28,062 nucleotides of DNA from Brugia malayi (taxonomy: Eukaryota > Nematoda > Chromadorea > Rhabditida > Onchocercidae): assembly GCF_000002995.4 (NCBI RefSeq), contig NW_025062348.1, positions 1 through 28,062 on the forward strand, in the 5' to 3' direction. The notes under the pieces were generated by a model, which made no database searches, was not told the origin of the DNA, and saw nothing but the letters and a program-made list of their open reading frames with translations. The translations under genes were made by a program, and so were the position numbers. Shown here in pieces: positions 1 to 9,518 of this stretch. Each line of letters opens with the position of its first letter. The stretch's first letter is position 1.

Positions 1-159
1 CTTGAAGTGAAGTAAAAATCATCGCTACAATTAAATGTGTGCTATTATCGAAAGTGATAAAAAAATGGATCACAGTTTGATCTGTTTCGCCGAAAAATAA
101 TCAGCTGAATGTTGAATACACAACAACTATATGATGATAATGATGCAGGTATGATCGAC
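1..159 (+). repeat. Partial first unit: spacer and SL1 upstream region
   Basis: The window opens inside a 3' spacer, then shows an SL1-only type upstream region (ACAATTAAATGTG, ATGGATCACAG) leading to the first SL1 gene. Several one- to three-base insertions relative to the consensus occur here, such as TCTGTTTCGCC and ATGATGATAATG. This suggests weaker consensus quality at this edge. Confidence 0.8.
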
Positions 160-262
160 GGTTTAATTACCCAAGTTTGAGTAATTGAATGTTTCGGCCA
201 GAGTTTAGGCTACTGTGGCTTGAAGTAAAATTTTGGAACGTCCTGCATATTTTGTGGGACAA
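160..262 (+). ncRNA. SL1: SL1 spliced-leader RNA, copy 1
   Basis: First SL1 gene. The 22-nt leader can be read, but one G is missing at the exon/donor boundary, giving TTTGAGTAATTG instead of TTTGAGGTAATTG. That removes either the last exon G or the donor GT. It also lacks one C in CGGCCCAG and has an extra T in the stem III loop. Three indels in one short gene at the window edge point to consensus error more than to a true variant. Confidence 0.85.
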
Positions 263-550
263 TAATAAATGCTTTTAGCAAGAATGAGATTTTGCTCAGG
301 TTTTATCATATTTGTATAAAATATATCATCAATCTATCTATATTACTTTGAATGCATGAAGATCGAAATTTTTCTCTACTTGCAATCTGGTTTTGTTCCA
401 GTGATAATGTAAATTTAGCAATTGAAATATTGTTGAATAATAAATTTGGGCGCAAATGTTGCTTGAAGTGAAGTAAAAATCATCGCTACAATTAAATGTG
501 TGCTATTATCGAAAGTGATAAAAAATGGATCACAGTTTGATCTGTTCGCC

Positions 551-577
551 GAAAAATAATCAGCTGAATGTTGAATA
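551..577 (+). promoter_or_regulatory. Candidate proximal sequence element of SL1 (representative copy)
   Basis: Nematode SL RNA genes are transcribed from an snRNA-type promoter whose proximal element lies about 45-70 bp upstream of the start. Here -65 to -39 of SL1 copy 2 reads GAAAAATAATCAGCTGAATG and onward, and it is unchanged upstream of essentially every SL1 copy. Sequence just 5' of it, at about -69 and beyond, differs between unit types. Position and conservation support a promoter role. I did not match a defined consensus, so the exact element is inferred. Confidence 0.35.
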
Positions 578-615
578 CACAACAACTATATGATAATGAT
601 GCAGGTATGATCGAC

Positions 616-719
616 GGTTTAATTACCCAAGTTTGAGGTAATTGAATGTTTCGGCCCAGAGTTTAGGCTACTGTGGCTTGAAGTAAAATTTTGGAACGTC
701 CTGCATATTTGTGGGACAA
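616..719 (+). ncRNA. SL1: SL1 spliced-leader RNA, copy 2 (reference copy)
   Basis: SL1 RNA donates its 5' exon to nematode pre-mRNAs by trans-splicing and works as an Sm snRNP. The leader exon is 616-637 (GGTTTAATTACCC, then AAGTTTGAG), matching the nematode SL1. The 5' splice donor GTAATTG starts at 638. Three stems fold by hand. Stem I pairs AATTACC (621-627) with GGTAATT (637-643), placing the donor in the stem. Stem II pairs GGCCCAG (653-659) with CTGTGGCT (671-678), with one bulged U. Stem III pairs GTCCTGCA with TGTGGGAC (698-717) around a four-base loop. The Sm site AATTTTGG is at 687-694, between stems II and III as in Caenorhabditis SL1 RNA (sls-1). Length is about 104 nt; the 3' end is inferred from stem III. 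No 5S lies immediately upstream. Confidence 0.97.
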
Positions 720-1069
720 TAATAAATGCTTTTAGCAAGAATGAGATTTTGCTCAGGTTTTATCATTTGTATAAAATATATCATCAATCTATATTACTTA
801 CTTTGAATGCATGAAGATCGAAATTTTTCTCTACTTGCAATCTGTTTTGTTCCAGTGATAATGTAAATTTAGCAATTGAAATATTGTTGAATAATAAATT
901 TGGGCGCAAATGTTGCTTGAAGTGAAGTAAAAATCATCGCTACAATTAAATGTGTGCTATTATCGAAAGTGATAAAAAATGGATCACAGTTTGATCTGTT
1001 CGCCGAAAAATAATCAGCTGAATGTTGAATACACAACAACTATATGATAATGATGCAGGTATGATCGAC
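720..1069 (+). other. Spacer of the SL1-only unit (representative)
   Basis: This 350-bp AT-rich stretch between SL1 copies 2 and 3 typifies the spacer of all SL1-only units. It has no convincing ORF or second RNA gene. Just 3' of SL1 there is a weak hairpin (TGAG, six-base loop, CTCA), then a TATAAAATATATC tract too far from the next SL1 start (about 310 bp) to be its promoter. It ends with the constant GCGCAAATGTTGC segment, the SL1-only junction TATTATCGAAAGTGATA and the candidate promoter. In 5S units the rRNA block sits at that junction. Confidence 0.7.
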
Positions 1070-1173
1070 GGTTTAATTACCCAAGTTTGAGGTAATTGAA
1101 TGTTTCGGCCCAGAGTTTAGGCTACTGTGGCTTGAAGTAAAATTTTGGAACGTCCTGCATATTTGTGGGACAA
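1070..1173 (+). ncRNA. SL1: SL1 spliced-leader RNA, copy 3
   Basis: SL1-only unit, 454 bp after copy 2. Exon, donor, Sm site and stems match the reference copy. Its 3' spacer leads into the first 5S copy of the window and has one T missing in CAGGTTTATC. Confidence 0.96.
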
Positions 1174-1449
1174 TAATAAATGCTTTTAGCAAGAATGAGA
1201 TTTTGCTCAGGTTTATCATTTGTATAAAATATATCATCAATCTATATTACTTACTTTGAATGCATGAAGATCGAAATTTTTCTCTACTTGCAATCTGTTT
1301 TGTTCCAGTGATAATGTAAATTTAGCAATTGAAATATTGTTGAATAATAAATTTGGGCGCAAATGTTGCTTGAAGTGAAGTAAAAATCATCGCTACAATA
1401 AATGTGTGCTATTATCGATTGGATGTGATTTATGCTTCAACATATTTGT

Positions 1450-1561
1450 GACAATGCCACGTTGAAAGCACGACATCTCGTCGGGTCTGTCAAGTTAAGC
1501 AACGTTGGGCCTGGTTAGTACTTGGATCGGAGACGGCCTGGGAATCCCAGGTGTTGTAGAC
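1450..1561 (+). rRNA. 5S: 5S rRNA copy 1, 5'-truncated
   Basis: 5S rRNA is a large-subunit ribosomal RNA made by RNA polymerase III from an internal promoter. This copy keeps the body: the A-box region AAGTTAAGCAACG, the C-box region GTACTTGGATCGGAGACGGC, and the 3' helix I strand GTTGTAGAC. T-runs TTTTT and TTTTTT follow as terminators. Its 5' end reads TTTGTGACAATGCCACG where complete copies have AACAATAGTCTACGACCATACCACG. The GTCTAC strand of helix I is therefore absent and cannot pair with GTAGAC. The conserved CGTCCGATCTG segment is changed to CGTCGGGTCTG. It may be a pseudogene that is still transcribable. SL1 copy 4 follows, 137 bp downstream. Confidence 0.85.
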
Positions 1562-1697
1562 ATATTTTTGGTGTTTTTTAGACATGCATTAAATGTGATA
1601 AAAAAAATGGTTCATAGTTTGATCTGTTTGCCGAAAAATAATCAGCTGAATGTTGAATACACAACAACTATATGATAATGATGCAGGTATGATCGAC

Positions 1698-1801
1698 GGT
1701 TTAATTACCCAAGTTTGAGGTAATTGAATGTTTCGGCCCAGAGTTTAGGCTACTGTGGCTTGAAGTAAAATTTTGGAACGTCCTGCATATTTGTGGGACA
1801 A
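1698..1801 (+). ncRNA. SL1: SL1 spliced-leader RNA, copy 4
   Basis: First SL1 preceded by a 5S copy, 628 bp after copy 3. Its upstream flank is the 5S type (ATGGTTCATAG, TGTTTGCC) up to about -69. From about -65 onward it equals the reference copy. Confidence 0.96.
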
Positions 1802-2151
1802 TAATAAATGCTTTTAGCAAGAATGAGATTTTGCTCAGGTTTTATCATTTGTATAAAATATATCATCAATCTATATTACTTACTTTGAATGCATGAAGAT
1901 CGAAATTTTTCTCTACTTGCAATCTGTTTTGTTCCAGTGATAATGTAAATTTAGCAATTGAAATATTGTTGAATAATAAATTTGGGCGCAAATGTTGCTT
2001 GAAGTGAAGTAAAAATCATCGCTACAATTAAATGTGTGCTATTATCGAAAGTGATAAAAAATGGATCACAGTTTGATCTGTTCGCCGAAAAATAATCAGC
2101 TGAATGTTGAATACACAACAACTATATGATAATGATGCAGGTATGATCGAC

Positions 2152-2255
2152 GGTTTAATTACCCAAGTTTGAGGTAATTGAATGTTTCGGCCCAGAGTTT
2201 AGGCTACTGTGGCTTGAAGTAAAATTTTGGAACGTCCTGCATATTTGTGGGACAA
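2152..2255 (+). ncRNA. SL1: SL1 spliced-leader RNA, copy 5
   Basis: SL1-only unit, 454 bp after copy 4; consensus throughout. With copy 4 it forms one 5S-SL1-SL1 group. Confidence 0.96.
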
Positions 2256-2532
2256 TAATAAATGCTTTTAGCAAGAATGAGATTTTGCTCAGGTTTTATC
2301 ATTTGTATAAAATATATCATCAATCTATATTACTTACTTTGAATGCATGAAGATCGAAATTTTTCTCTACTTGCAATCTGTTTTGTTCCAGTGATAATGT
2401 AAATTTAGCAATTGAAATATTGTTGAATAATAAATTTGGGCGCAAATGTTGCTTGAAGTGAAGTAAAAATCATCGCTACAATAAATGTGTGCTATTATCG
2501 ATTGGATGTGATTTATGCTTCAACATATTTGT

Positions 2533-2635
2533 GACAATGCCACGTTGAAAGCACGACATCTCGTCGGTCTGTCAAGTTAAACGTTGGCCTGGTTAGTACT
2601 TGATCGGAGACGGCCTGGAATCCAGATGTGTAGAC
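2533..2635 (+). rRNA. 5S: 5S rRNA copy 2, truncated and indel-rich
   Basis: Same 5' truncation as copy 1, plus about ten missing bases in the body. These include a lost GC in GTTAAGCAACG (reads GTTAAACG), a single G in the TTGG/GATC segment, and a shortened 3' end, ATCCAGATGTGTAGAC. The downstream flank is also shortened (GATAAAGGTTCATAGTTATC). All these changes are deletions, fitting consensus error or decay. It carries the A of CCAGATG shared with the copies at 16222, 21010, 22996 and 26539. Confidence 0.7.
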
Positions 2636-2760
2636 TATTTTGGTGTTTTTAGACATGCATTAAATGTGATAAAGGTTCATAGTTATCTTGCCGAAAAATA
2701 ATCAGCTGAATGTTGAATACACAACAACTATATGATAATGATGCAGGTATGATGATCGAC

Positions 2761-2862
2761 GGTTTAATTACCCAAGTTTGAGGTAATTGAATGTTTCGGC
2801 CCAGAGTTTAGGCTACTGTGGCTTGAAGTAAAATTTGGAACGTCCTGCATATTTGTGGACAA
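2761..2862 (+). ncRNA. SL1: SL1 spliced-leader RNA, copy 6 (Sm site one T short)
   Basis: 5S-linked unit. Exon and donor are intact. The Sm site reads AAATTTGG with three Ts rather than four, and stem III loses a G (GTGGAC). An ATG duplication precedes the gene (GTATGATGATCGAC). The neighbouring sequence back to about 2560 is unusually indel-rich, so consensus error is likely. If real, the shortened U-run could weaken Sm-ring binding. Confidence 0.85.
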
Positions 2863-3212
2863 TAATAAATGCTTTTAGCAAGAATGAGATTTGCTCAGGT
2901 TTTATCATTTGTATAAAATATATCATCAATCTATATTACTTACTTTGAATGCATGAAGATCGAAATTTTTCTCTACTTGCAATCTGTTTTGTTCCAGTGA
3001 TAATGTAAATTTAGCAATTGAAATATTGTTGAATAATAAATTTGGGCGCAAATGTTGCTTGAAGTGAAGTAAAAATCATCGCTACAATTAAATGTGTGCT
3101 ATTATCGAAAGTGATAAAAAATGGATCACAGTTTGATCTGTTCGCCCGAAAAATAATCAGCTGAATGTTGAATACACAACAACTATATGATAATGATGCA
3201 GGTATGATCGAC

Positions 3213-3316
3213 GGTTTAATTACCCAAGTTTGAGGTAATTGAATGTTTCGGCCCAGAGTTTAGGCTACTGTGGCTTGAAGTAAAATTTTGGAACGTCCTG
3301 CATATTTGTGGGACAA
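3213..3316 (+). ncRNA. SL1: SL1 spliced-leader RNA, copy 7
   Basis: SL1-only unit, 452 bp after copy 6. The RNA matches the reference. The upstream region has an extra C (TTCGCCCG) and the 3' spacer one T fewer (ATGCTTTAGC). Confidence 0.95.
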
Positions 3317-3592
3317 TAATAAATGCTTTAGCAAGAATGAGATTTTGCTCAGGTTTTATCATTTGTATAAAATATATCATCAATCTATATTACTTACTTT
3401 GAATGCATGAAGATCGAAATTTTTCTCTACTTGCAATCTGTTTTGTTCCAGTGATAATGTAAATTTAGCAATTGAAATATTGTTGAATAATAAATTTGGG
3501 CGCAAATGTTGCTTGAAGTGAAGTAAAAATCATCGCTACAATAAATGTGTGCTATTATCGATTGAATGTGATTTATGCTTCAACATATTTGT

Positions 3593-3699
3593 GACAATGC
3601 ACGTTGAAAGCACGACATCTCGTCGGTCTGTCAAGTTAAGCAACGTTGGCCTGGTTAGTACTTGGATCGGAGACGGCCTGGAATCCCAGTGTTGTAGAC
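3593..3699 (+). rRNA. 5S: 5S rRNA copy 3, 5'-truncated
   Basis: Truncated 5' end as in copy 1, with a further lost C (GACAATGCACG) and single-base losses in GG and CCC runs. Internal promoter blocks are recognisable. The conserved segment reads CGTCGGTCTG. The 3' flank begins CATAGTTTGG, so the first T-run is interrupted and only TTTTT further on remains. Confidence 0.75.
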
Positions 3700-3833
3700 A
3701 TAGTTTGGTGTTTTTAGACATGCATTAAATGTGATAAAAAAAATGGTTCATAGTTTGATCTGTTTGCCGAAAAATAATCAGCTGAATGTTGAATACACAA
3801 CAACTATATGATAATGATGCAGGTATGATCGAC

Positions 3834-3936
3834 GGTTTAATTACCCAAGTTTGAGGTAATTGAATGTTTCGGCCCAGAGTTTAGGCTACTGTGCTTGAAG
3901 TAAAATTTTGGAACGTCCTGCATATTTGTGGGACAA
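3834..3936 (+). ncRNA. SL1: SL1 spliced-leader RNA, copy 8
   Basis: 5S-linked unit, 621 bp after copy 7. Exon, donor and Sm site are intact. One G is missing from the 3' strand of stem II (CTGTGCTTG rather than CTGTGGCTTG). Confidence 0.93.
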
Positions 3937-4286
3937 TAATAAATGCTTTTAGCAAGAATGAGATTTTGCTCAGGTTTTATCATTTGTATAAAATATATCA
4001 TCAATCTATATTACTTACTTTGAATGCATGAAGATCGAAATTTTTCTCTACTTGCAATCTGTTTTGTTCCAGTGATAATGTAAATTTAGCAATTGAAATA
4101 TTGTTGAATAATAAATTTGGGCGCAAATGTTGCTTGAAGTGAAGTAAAAATCATCGCTACAATTAAATGTGTGCTATTATCGAAAGTGATAAAAAATGGA
4201 TCACAGTTTGATCTGTTCGCCGAAAAATAATCAGCTGAATGTTGAATACACAACAACTATATGATAATGATGCAGGTATGATCGAC

Positions 4287-4390
4287 GGTTTAATTACCCA
4301 AGTTTGAGGTAATTGAATGTTTCGGCCCAGAGTTTAGGCTACTGTGGCTTGAAGTAAAATTTTGGAACGTCCTGCATATTTGTGGGACAA
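4287..4390 (+). ncRNA. SL1: SL1 spliced-leader RNA, copy 9
   Basis: First of four SL1-only units in a row (copies 9-12). The RNA matches the reference. Confidence 0.96.
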
Positions 4391-4740
4391 TAATAAATGC
4401 TTTTAGCAAGAATGAGATTTTGCTCAGGTTTTATCATTTGTATAAAATATATCATCAATCTATATTACTTACTTTGAATGCATGAAGATCGAAATTTTTC
4501 TCTACTTGCAATCTGTTTTGTTCCAGTGATAATGTAAATTTAGCAATTGAAATATTGTTGAATAATAAATTTGGGCGCAAATGTTGCTTGAAGTGAAGTA
4601 AAAATCATCGCTACAATTAAATGTGTGCTATTATCGAAAGTGATAAAAAATGGATCACAGTTTGATCTGTTCGCCGAAAAATAATCAGCTGAATGTTGAA
4701 TACACAACAACTATATGATAATGATGCAGGTATGATCGAC

Positions 4741-4844
4741 GGTTTAATTACCCAAGTTTGAGGTAATTGAATGTTTCGGCCCAGAGTTTAGGCTACTGTG
4801 GCTTGAAGTAAAATTTTGGAACGTCCTGCATATTTGTGGGACAA
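4741..4844 (+). ncRNA. SL1: SL1 spliced-leader RNA, copy 10
   Basis: SL1-only unit, exactly 454 bp after copy 9; no departure from the consensus seen. Confidence 0.96.
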
Positions 4845-5194
4845 TAATAAATGCTTTTAGCAAGAATGAGATTTTGCTCAGGTTTTATCATTTGTATAAA
4901 ATATATCATCAATCTATATTACTTACTTTGAATGCATGAAGATCGAAATTTTTCTCTACTTGCAATCTGTTTTGTTCCAGTGATAATGTAAATTTAGCAA
5001 TTGAAATATTGTTGAATAATAAATTTGGGCGCAAATGTTGCTTGAAGTGAAGTAAAAATCATCGCTACAATTAAATGTGTGCTATTATCGAAAGTGATAA
5101 AAAATGGATCACAGTTTGATCTGTTCGCCGAAAAATAATCAGCTGAATGTTGAATACACAACAACTATATGATAATGATGCAGGTATGATCGAC

Positions 5195-5298
5195 GGTTTA
5201 ATTACCCAAGTTTGAGGTAATTGAATGTTTCGGCCCAGAGTTTAGGCTACTGTGGCTTGAAGTAAAATTTTGGAACGTCCTGCATATTTGTGGGACAA
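5195..5298 (+). ncRNA. SL1: SL1 spliced-leader RNA, copy 11
   Basis: SL1-only unit, exactly 454 bp after copy 10; consensus. Confidence 0.96.
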
Positions 5299-5648
5299 TA
5301 ATAAATGCTTTTAGCAAGAATGAGATTTTGCTCAGGTTTTATCATTTGTATAAAATATATCATCAATCTATATTACTTACTTTGAATGCATGAAGATCGA
5401 AATTTTTCTCTACTTGCAATCTGTTTTGTTCCAGTGATAATGTAAATTTAGCAATTGAAATATTGTTGAATAATAAATTTGGGCGCAAATGTTGCTTGAA
5501 GTGAAGTAAAAATCATCGCTACAATTAAATGTGTGCTATTATCGAAAGTGATAAAAAATGGATCACAGTTTGATCTGTTCGCCGAAAAATAATCAGCTGA
5601 ATGTTGAATACACAACAACTATATGATAATGATGCAGGTATGATCGAC

Positions 5649-5752
5649 GGTTTAATTACCCAAGTTTGAGGTAATTGAATGTTTCGGCCCAGAGTTTAGG
5701 CTACTGTGGCTTGAAGTAAAATTTTGGAACGTCCTGCATATTTGTGGGACAA
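5649..5752 (+). ncRNA. SL1: SL1 spliced-leader RNA, copy 12
   Basis: SL1-only unit, exactly 454 bp after copy 11. It ends the run of five SL1 genes between the 5S copies at 3593 and 6030. Confidence 0.96.
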
Positions 5753-6029
5753 TAATAAATGCTTTTAGCAAGAATGAGATTTTGCTCAGGTTTTATCATT
5801 TGTATAAAATATATCATCAATCTATATTACTTACTTTGAATGCATGAAGATCGAAATTTTTCTCTACTTGCAATCTGTTTTGTTCCAGTGATAATGTAAA
5901 TTTAGCAATTGAAATATTGTTGAATAATAAATTTGGGCGCAAATGTTGCTTGAAGTGAAGTAAAAATCATCGCTACAATAAATGTGTGCTATTATCGATT
6001 GGATGTGATTTATGCTTCAACATATTTGT

Positions 6030-6139
6030 GACAATGCCACGTTGAAAGCACGACATCTCGTCGGTCTGTCAAGTTAAGCAACGTTGGGCCTGGTTAGTAC
6101 TTGGATCGGAGACGGCCTGGAATTCCAGGTGTTGTAGAC
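6030..6139 (+). rRNA. 5S: 5S rRNA copy 4, 5'-truncated
   Basis: Truncated 5' end; conserved segment CGTCGGTCTG. The body is otherwise full, with one G fewer before AATTCCAGG and a T in place of C there. The 3' flank has TTTT and TTTTTT runs. First 5S of the regular 1080-bp block. Confidence 0.85.
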
Positions 6140-6274
6140 ATATTTTGGTGTTTTTTAGACATGCATTAAATGTGATAAAAAAAATGGTTCATAGTTTGAT
6201 CTGTTTGCCGAAAAATAATCAGCTGAATGTTGAATACACAACAACTATATGATAATGATGCAGGTATGATCGAC

Positions 6275-6378
6275 GGTTTAATTACCCAAGTTTGAGGTAA
6301 TTGAATGTTTCGGCCCAGAGTTTAGGCTACTGTGGCTTGAAGTAAAATTTTGGAACGTCCTGCATATTTGTGGGACAA
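6275..6378 (+). ncRNA. SL1: SL1 spliced-leader RNA, copy 13
   Basis: 5S-linked unit, 626 bp after copy 12; the RNA matches the reference. Confidence 0.96.
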
Positions 6379-6728
6379 TAATAAATGCTTTTAGCAAGAA
6401 TGAGATTTTGCTCAGGTTTTATCATTTGTATAAAATATATCATCAATCTATATTACTTACTTTGAATGCATGAAGATCGAAATTTTTCTCTACTTGCAAT
6501 CTGTTTTGTTCCAGTGATAATGTAAATTTAGCAATTGAAATATTGTTGAATAATAAATTTGGGCGCAAATGTTGCTTGAAGTGAAGTAAAAATCATCGCT
6601 ACAATTAAATGTGTGCTATTATCGAAAGTGATAAAAAATGGATCACAGTTTGATCTGTTCGCCGAAAAATAATCAGCTGAATGTTGAATACACAACAACT
6701 ATATGATAATGATGCAGGTATGATCGAC

Positions 6729-6832
6729 GGTTTAATTACCCAAGTTTGAGGTAATTGAATGTTTCGGCCCAGAGTTTAGGCTACTGTGGCTTGAAGTAAA
6801 ATTTTGGAACGTCCTGCATATTTGTGGGACAA
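6729..6832 (+). ncRNA. SL1: SL1 spliced-leader RNA, copy 14
   Basis: SL1-only unit, 454 bp after copy 13; consensus. Second SL1 of its dimer. Confidence 0.96.
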
Positions 6833-7109
6833 TAATAAATGCTTTTAGCAAGAATGAGATTTTGCTCAGGTTTTATCATTTGTATAAAATATATCATCAA
6901 TCTATATTACTTACTTTGAATGCATGAAGATCGAAATTTTTCTCTACTTGCAATCTGTTTTGTTCCAGTGATAATGTAAATTTAGCAATTGAAATATTGT
7001 TGAATAATAAATTTGGGCGCAAATGTTGCTTGAAGTGAAGTAAAAATCATCGCTACAATAAATGTGTGCTATTATCGATTGGATGTGATTTATGCTTCAA
7101 CATATTTGT

Positions 7110-7220
7110 GACAATGCCACGTTGAAAGCACGACATCTCGTCGGATCTGTCAAGTTAAGCAACGTTGGGCCTGGTTAGTACTTGGATCGGAGACGGCCTG
7201 GGAATCCAGGTGTTGTAGAC
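7110..7220 (+). rRNA. 5S: 5S rRNA copy 5, 5'-truncated
   Basis: Truncated 5' end. The conserved segment reads CGTCGGATCTG, one C-to-G change from the complete copies. Body and 3' helix I strand are intact apart from one C lost in GGAATCCAGG. Confidence 0.85.
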
Positions 7221-7355
7221 ATATTTTGGTGTTTTTTAGACATGCATTAAATGTGATAAAAAAAATGGTTCATAGTTTGATCTGTTTGCCGAAAAATAAT
7301 CAGCTGAATGTTGAATACACAACAACTATATGATAATGATGCAGGTATGATCGAC

Positions 7356-7459
7356 GGTTTAATTACCCAAGTTTGAGGTAATTGAATGTTTCGGCCCAGA
7401 GTTTAGGCTACTGTGGCTTGAAGTAAAATTTTGGAACGTCCTGCATATTTGTGGGACAA
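7356..7459 (+). ncRNA. SL1: SL1 spliced-leader RNA, copy 15
   Basis: 5S-linked unit, 627 bp after copy 14; consensus. Confidence 0.96.
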
Positions 7460-7809
7460 TAATAAATGCTTTTAGCAAGAATGAGATTTTGCTCAGGTTT
7501 TATCATTTGTATAAAATATATCATCAATCTATATTACTTACTTTGAATGCATGAAGATCGAAATTTTTCTCTACTTGCAATCTGTTTTGTTCCAGTGATA
7601 ATGTAAATTTAGCAATTGAAATATTGTTGAATAATAAATTTGGGCGCAAATGTTGCTTGAAGTGAAGTAAAAATCATCGCTACAATTAAATGTGTGCTAT
7701 TATCGAAAGTGATAAAAAATGGATCACAGTTTGATCTGTTCGCCGAAAAATAATCAGCTGAATGTTGAATACACAACAACTATATGATAATGATGCAGGT
7801 ATGATCGAC

Positions 7810-7913
7810 GGTTTAATTACCCAAGTTTGAGGTAATTGAATGTTTCGGCCCAGAGTTTAGGCTACTGTGGCTTGAAGTAAAATTTTGGAACGTCCTGCAT
7901 ATTTGTGGGACAA
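7810..7913 (+). ncRNA. SL1: SL1 spliced-leader RNA, copy 16
   Basis: SL1-only unit, 454 bp after copy 15; consensus. Confidence 0.96.
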
Positions 7914-8190
7914 TAATAAATGCTTTTAGCAAGAATGAGATTTTGCTCAGGTTTTATCATTTGTATAAAATATATCATCAATCTATATTACTTACTTTGA
8001 ATGCATGAAGATCGAAATTTTTCTCTACTTGCAATCTGTTTTGTTCCAGTGATAATGTAAATTTAGCAATTGAAATATTGTTGAATAATAAATTTGGGCG
8101 CAAATGTTGCTTGAAGTGAAGTAAAAATCATCGCTACAATAAATGTGTGCTATTATCGATTGGATGTGATTTATGCTTCAACATATTTGT

Positions 8191-8301
8191 GACAATGCCA
8201 CGTTGAAAGCACGACATCTCGTCGGTCTGTCAAGTTAAGCAACGTTGGGCCTGGTTAGTACTTGGATCGGAGACGGCCTGGGAATCCCAGGTGTTGTAGA
8301 C
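8191..8301 (+). rRNA. 5S: 5S rRNA copy 6, 5'-truncated
   Basis: Truncated 5' end; conserved segment CGTCGGTCTG. The 3' half is full (GGGAATCCCAGGTGTTGTAGAC), with TTTT and TTTTTT terminator runs. Confidence 0.86.
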
Positions 8302-8435
8302 ATATTTTGGTGTTTTTTAGACATGCATTAAATGTGATAAAAAAATGGTTCATAGTTTGATCTGTTTGCCGAAAAATAATCAGCTGAATGTTGAATACAC
8401 AACAACTATATGATAATGATGCAGGTATGATCGAC

Positions 8436-8539
8436 GGTTTAATTACCCAAGTTTGAGGTAATTGAATGTTTCGGCCCAGAGTTTAGGCTACTGTGGCTTG
8501 AAGTAAAATTTTGGAACGTCCTGCATATTTGTGGGACAA
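8436..8539 (+). ncRNA. SL1: SL1 spliced-leader RNA, copy 17
   Basis: 5S-linked unit, 626 bp after copy 16; consensus. Confidence 0.96.
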
Positions 8540-8889
8540 TAATAAATGCTTTTAGCAAGAATGAGATTTTGCTCAGGTTTTATCATTTGTATAAAATATA
8601 TCATCAATCTATATTACTTACTTTGAATGCATGAAGATCGAAATTTTTCTCTACTTGCAATCTGTTTTGTTCCAGTGATAATGTAAATTTAGCAATTGAA
8701 ATATTGTTGAATAATAAATTTGGGCGCAAATGTTGCTTGAAGTGAAGTAAAAATCATCGCTACAATTAAATGTGTGCTATTATCGAAAGTGATAAAAAAT
8801 GGATCACAGTTTGATCTGTTCGCCGAAAAATAATCAGCTGAATGTTGAATACACAACAACTATATGATAATGATGCAGGTATGATCGAC

Positions 8890-8993
8890 GGTTTAATTAC
8901 CCAAGTTTGAGGTAATTGAATGTTTCGGCCCAGAGTTTAGGCTACTGTGGCTTGAAGTAAAATTTTGGAACGTCCTGCATATTTGTGGGACAA
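8890..8993 (+). ncRNA. SL1: SL1 spliced-leader RNA, copy 18
   Basis: SL1-only unit, 454 bp after copy 17; consensus. Confidence 0.96.
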
Positions 8994-9270
8994 TAATAAA
9001 TGCTTTTAGCAAGAATGAGATTTTGCTCAGGTTTTATCATTTGTATAAAATATATCATCAATCTATATTACTTACTTTGAATGCATGAAGATCGAAATTT
9101 TTCTCTACTTGCAATCTGTTTTGTTCCAGTGATAATGTAAATTTAGCAATTGAAATATTGTTGAATAATAAATTTGGGCGCAAATGTTGCTTGAAGTGAA
9201 GTAAAAATCATCGCTACAATAAATGTGTGCTATTATCGATTGGATGTGATTTATGCTTCAACATATTTGT

Positions 9271-9382
9271 GACAATGCCACGTTGAAAGCACGACATCTC
9301 GTCGGATCTGTCAAGTTAAGCAACGTTGGGCCTGGTTAGTACTTGGATCGGAGACGGCCTGGGAATCCCAGGTGTTGTAGAC
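9271..9382 (+). rRNA. 5S: 5S rRNA copy 7, 5'-truncated
   Basis: Truncated 5' end; conserved segment CGTCGGATCTG. The rest equals the complete copies through GTTGTAGAC, then TTTTT and TTTTTT. Apart from its 5' end this is among the best-preserved 5S copies. Confidence 0.87.
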
Positions 9383-9518
9383 ATATTTTTGGTGTTTTTT
9401 AGACATGCATTAAATGTGATAAAAAAAATGGTTCATAGTTTGATCTGTTTGCCGAAAAATAATCAGCTGAATGTTGAATACACAACAACTATATGATAAT
9501 GATGCAGGTATGATCGAC

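Noticed and set aside
775..790. TATAAAATATATC as a TATA box
   Set aside because: It is about 300 bp from the next SL1 start, and SL1 and 5S genes use other promoter types.
858..930. Partial internal duplication: GCTTGAAGTGAAGTAAAA in the spacer resembles GCTTGAAGTAAAA of SL1
   Set aside because: The match is about nine contiguous bases in AT-rich DNA, with no extended similarity and no Sm site or stem; likely chance.
1450..1600. 5S-derived SINE insertions
   Set aside because: There is no A-rich tail, no body unrelated to 5S, and no varied insertion sites. Every copy is at the same place in the unit, with 5S-type terminators.
3536..3721. Open frame on the - strand across a 5S copy
   Set aside because: It lies antisense to a 5S rRNA copy, and equivalent frames are broken in other units by single-base differences. 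No protein family or start context.
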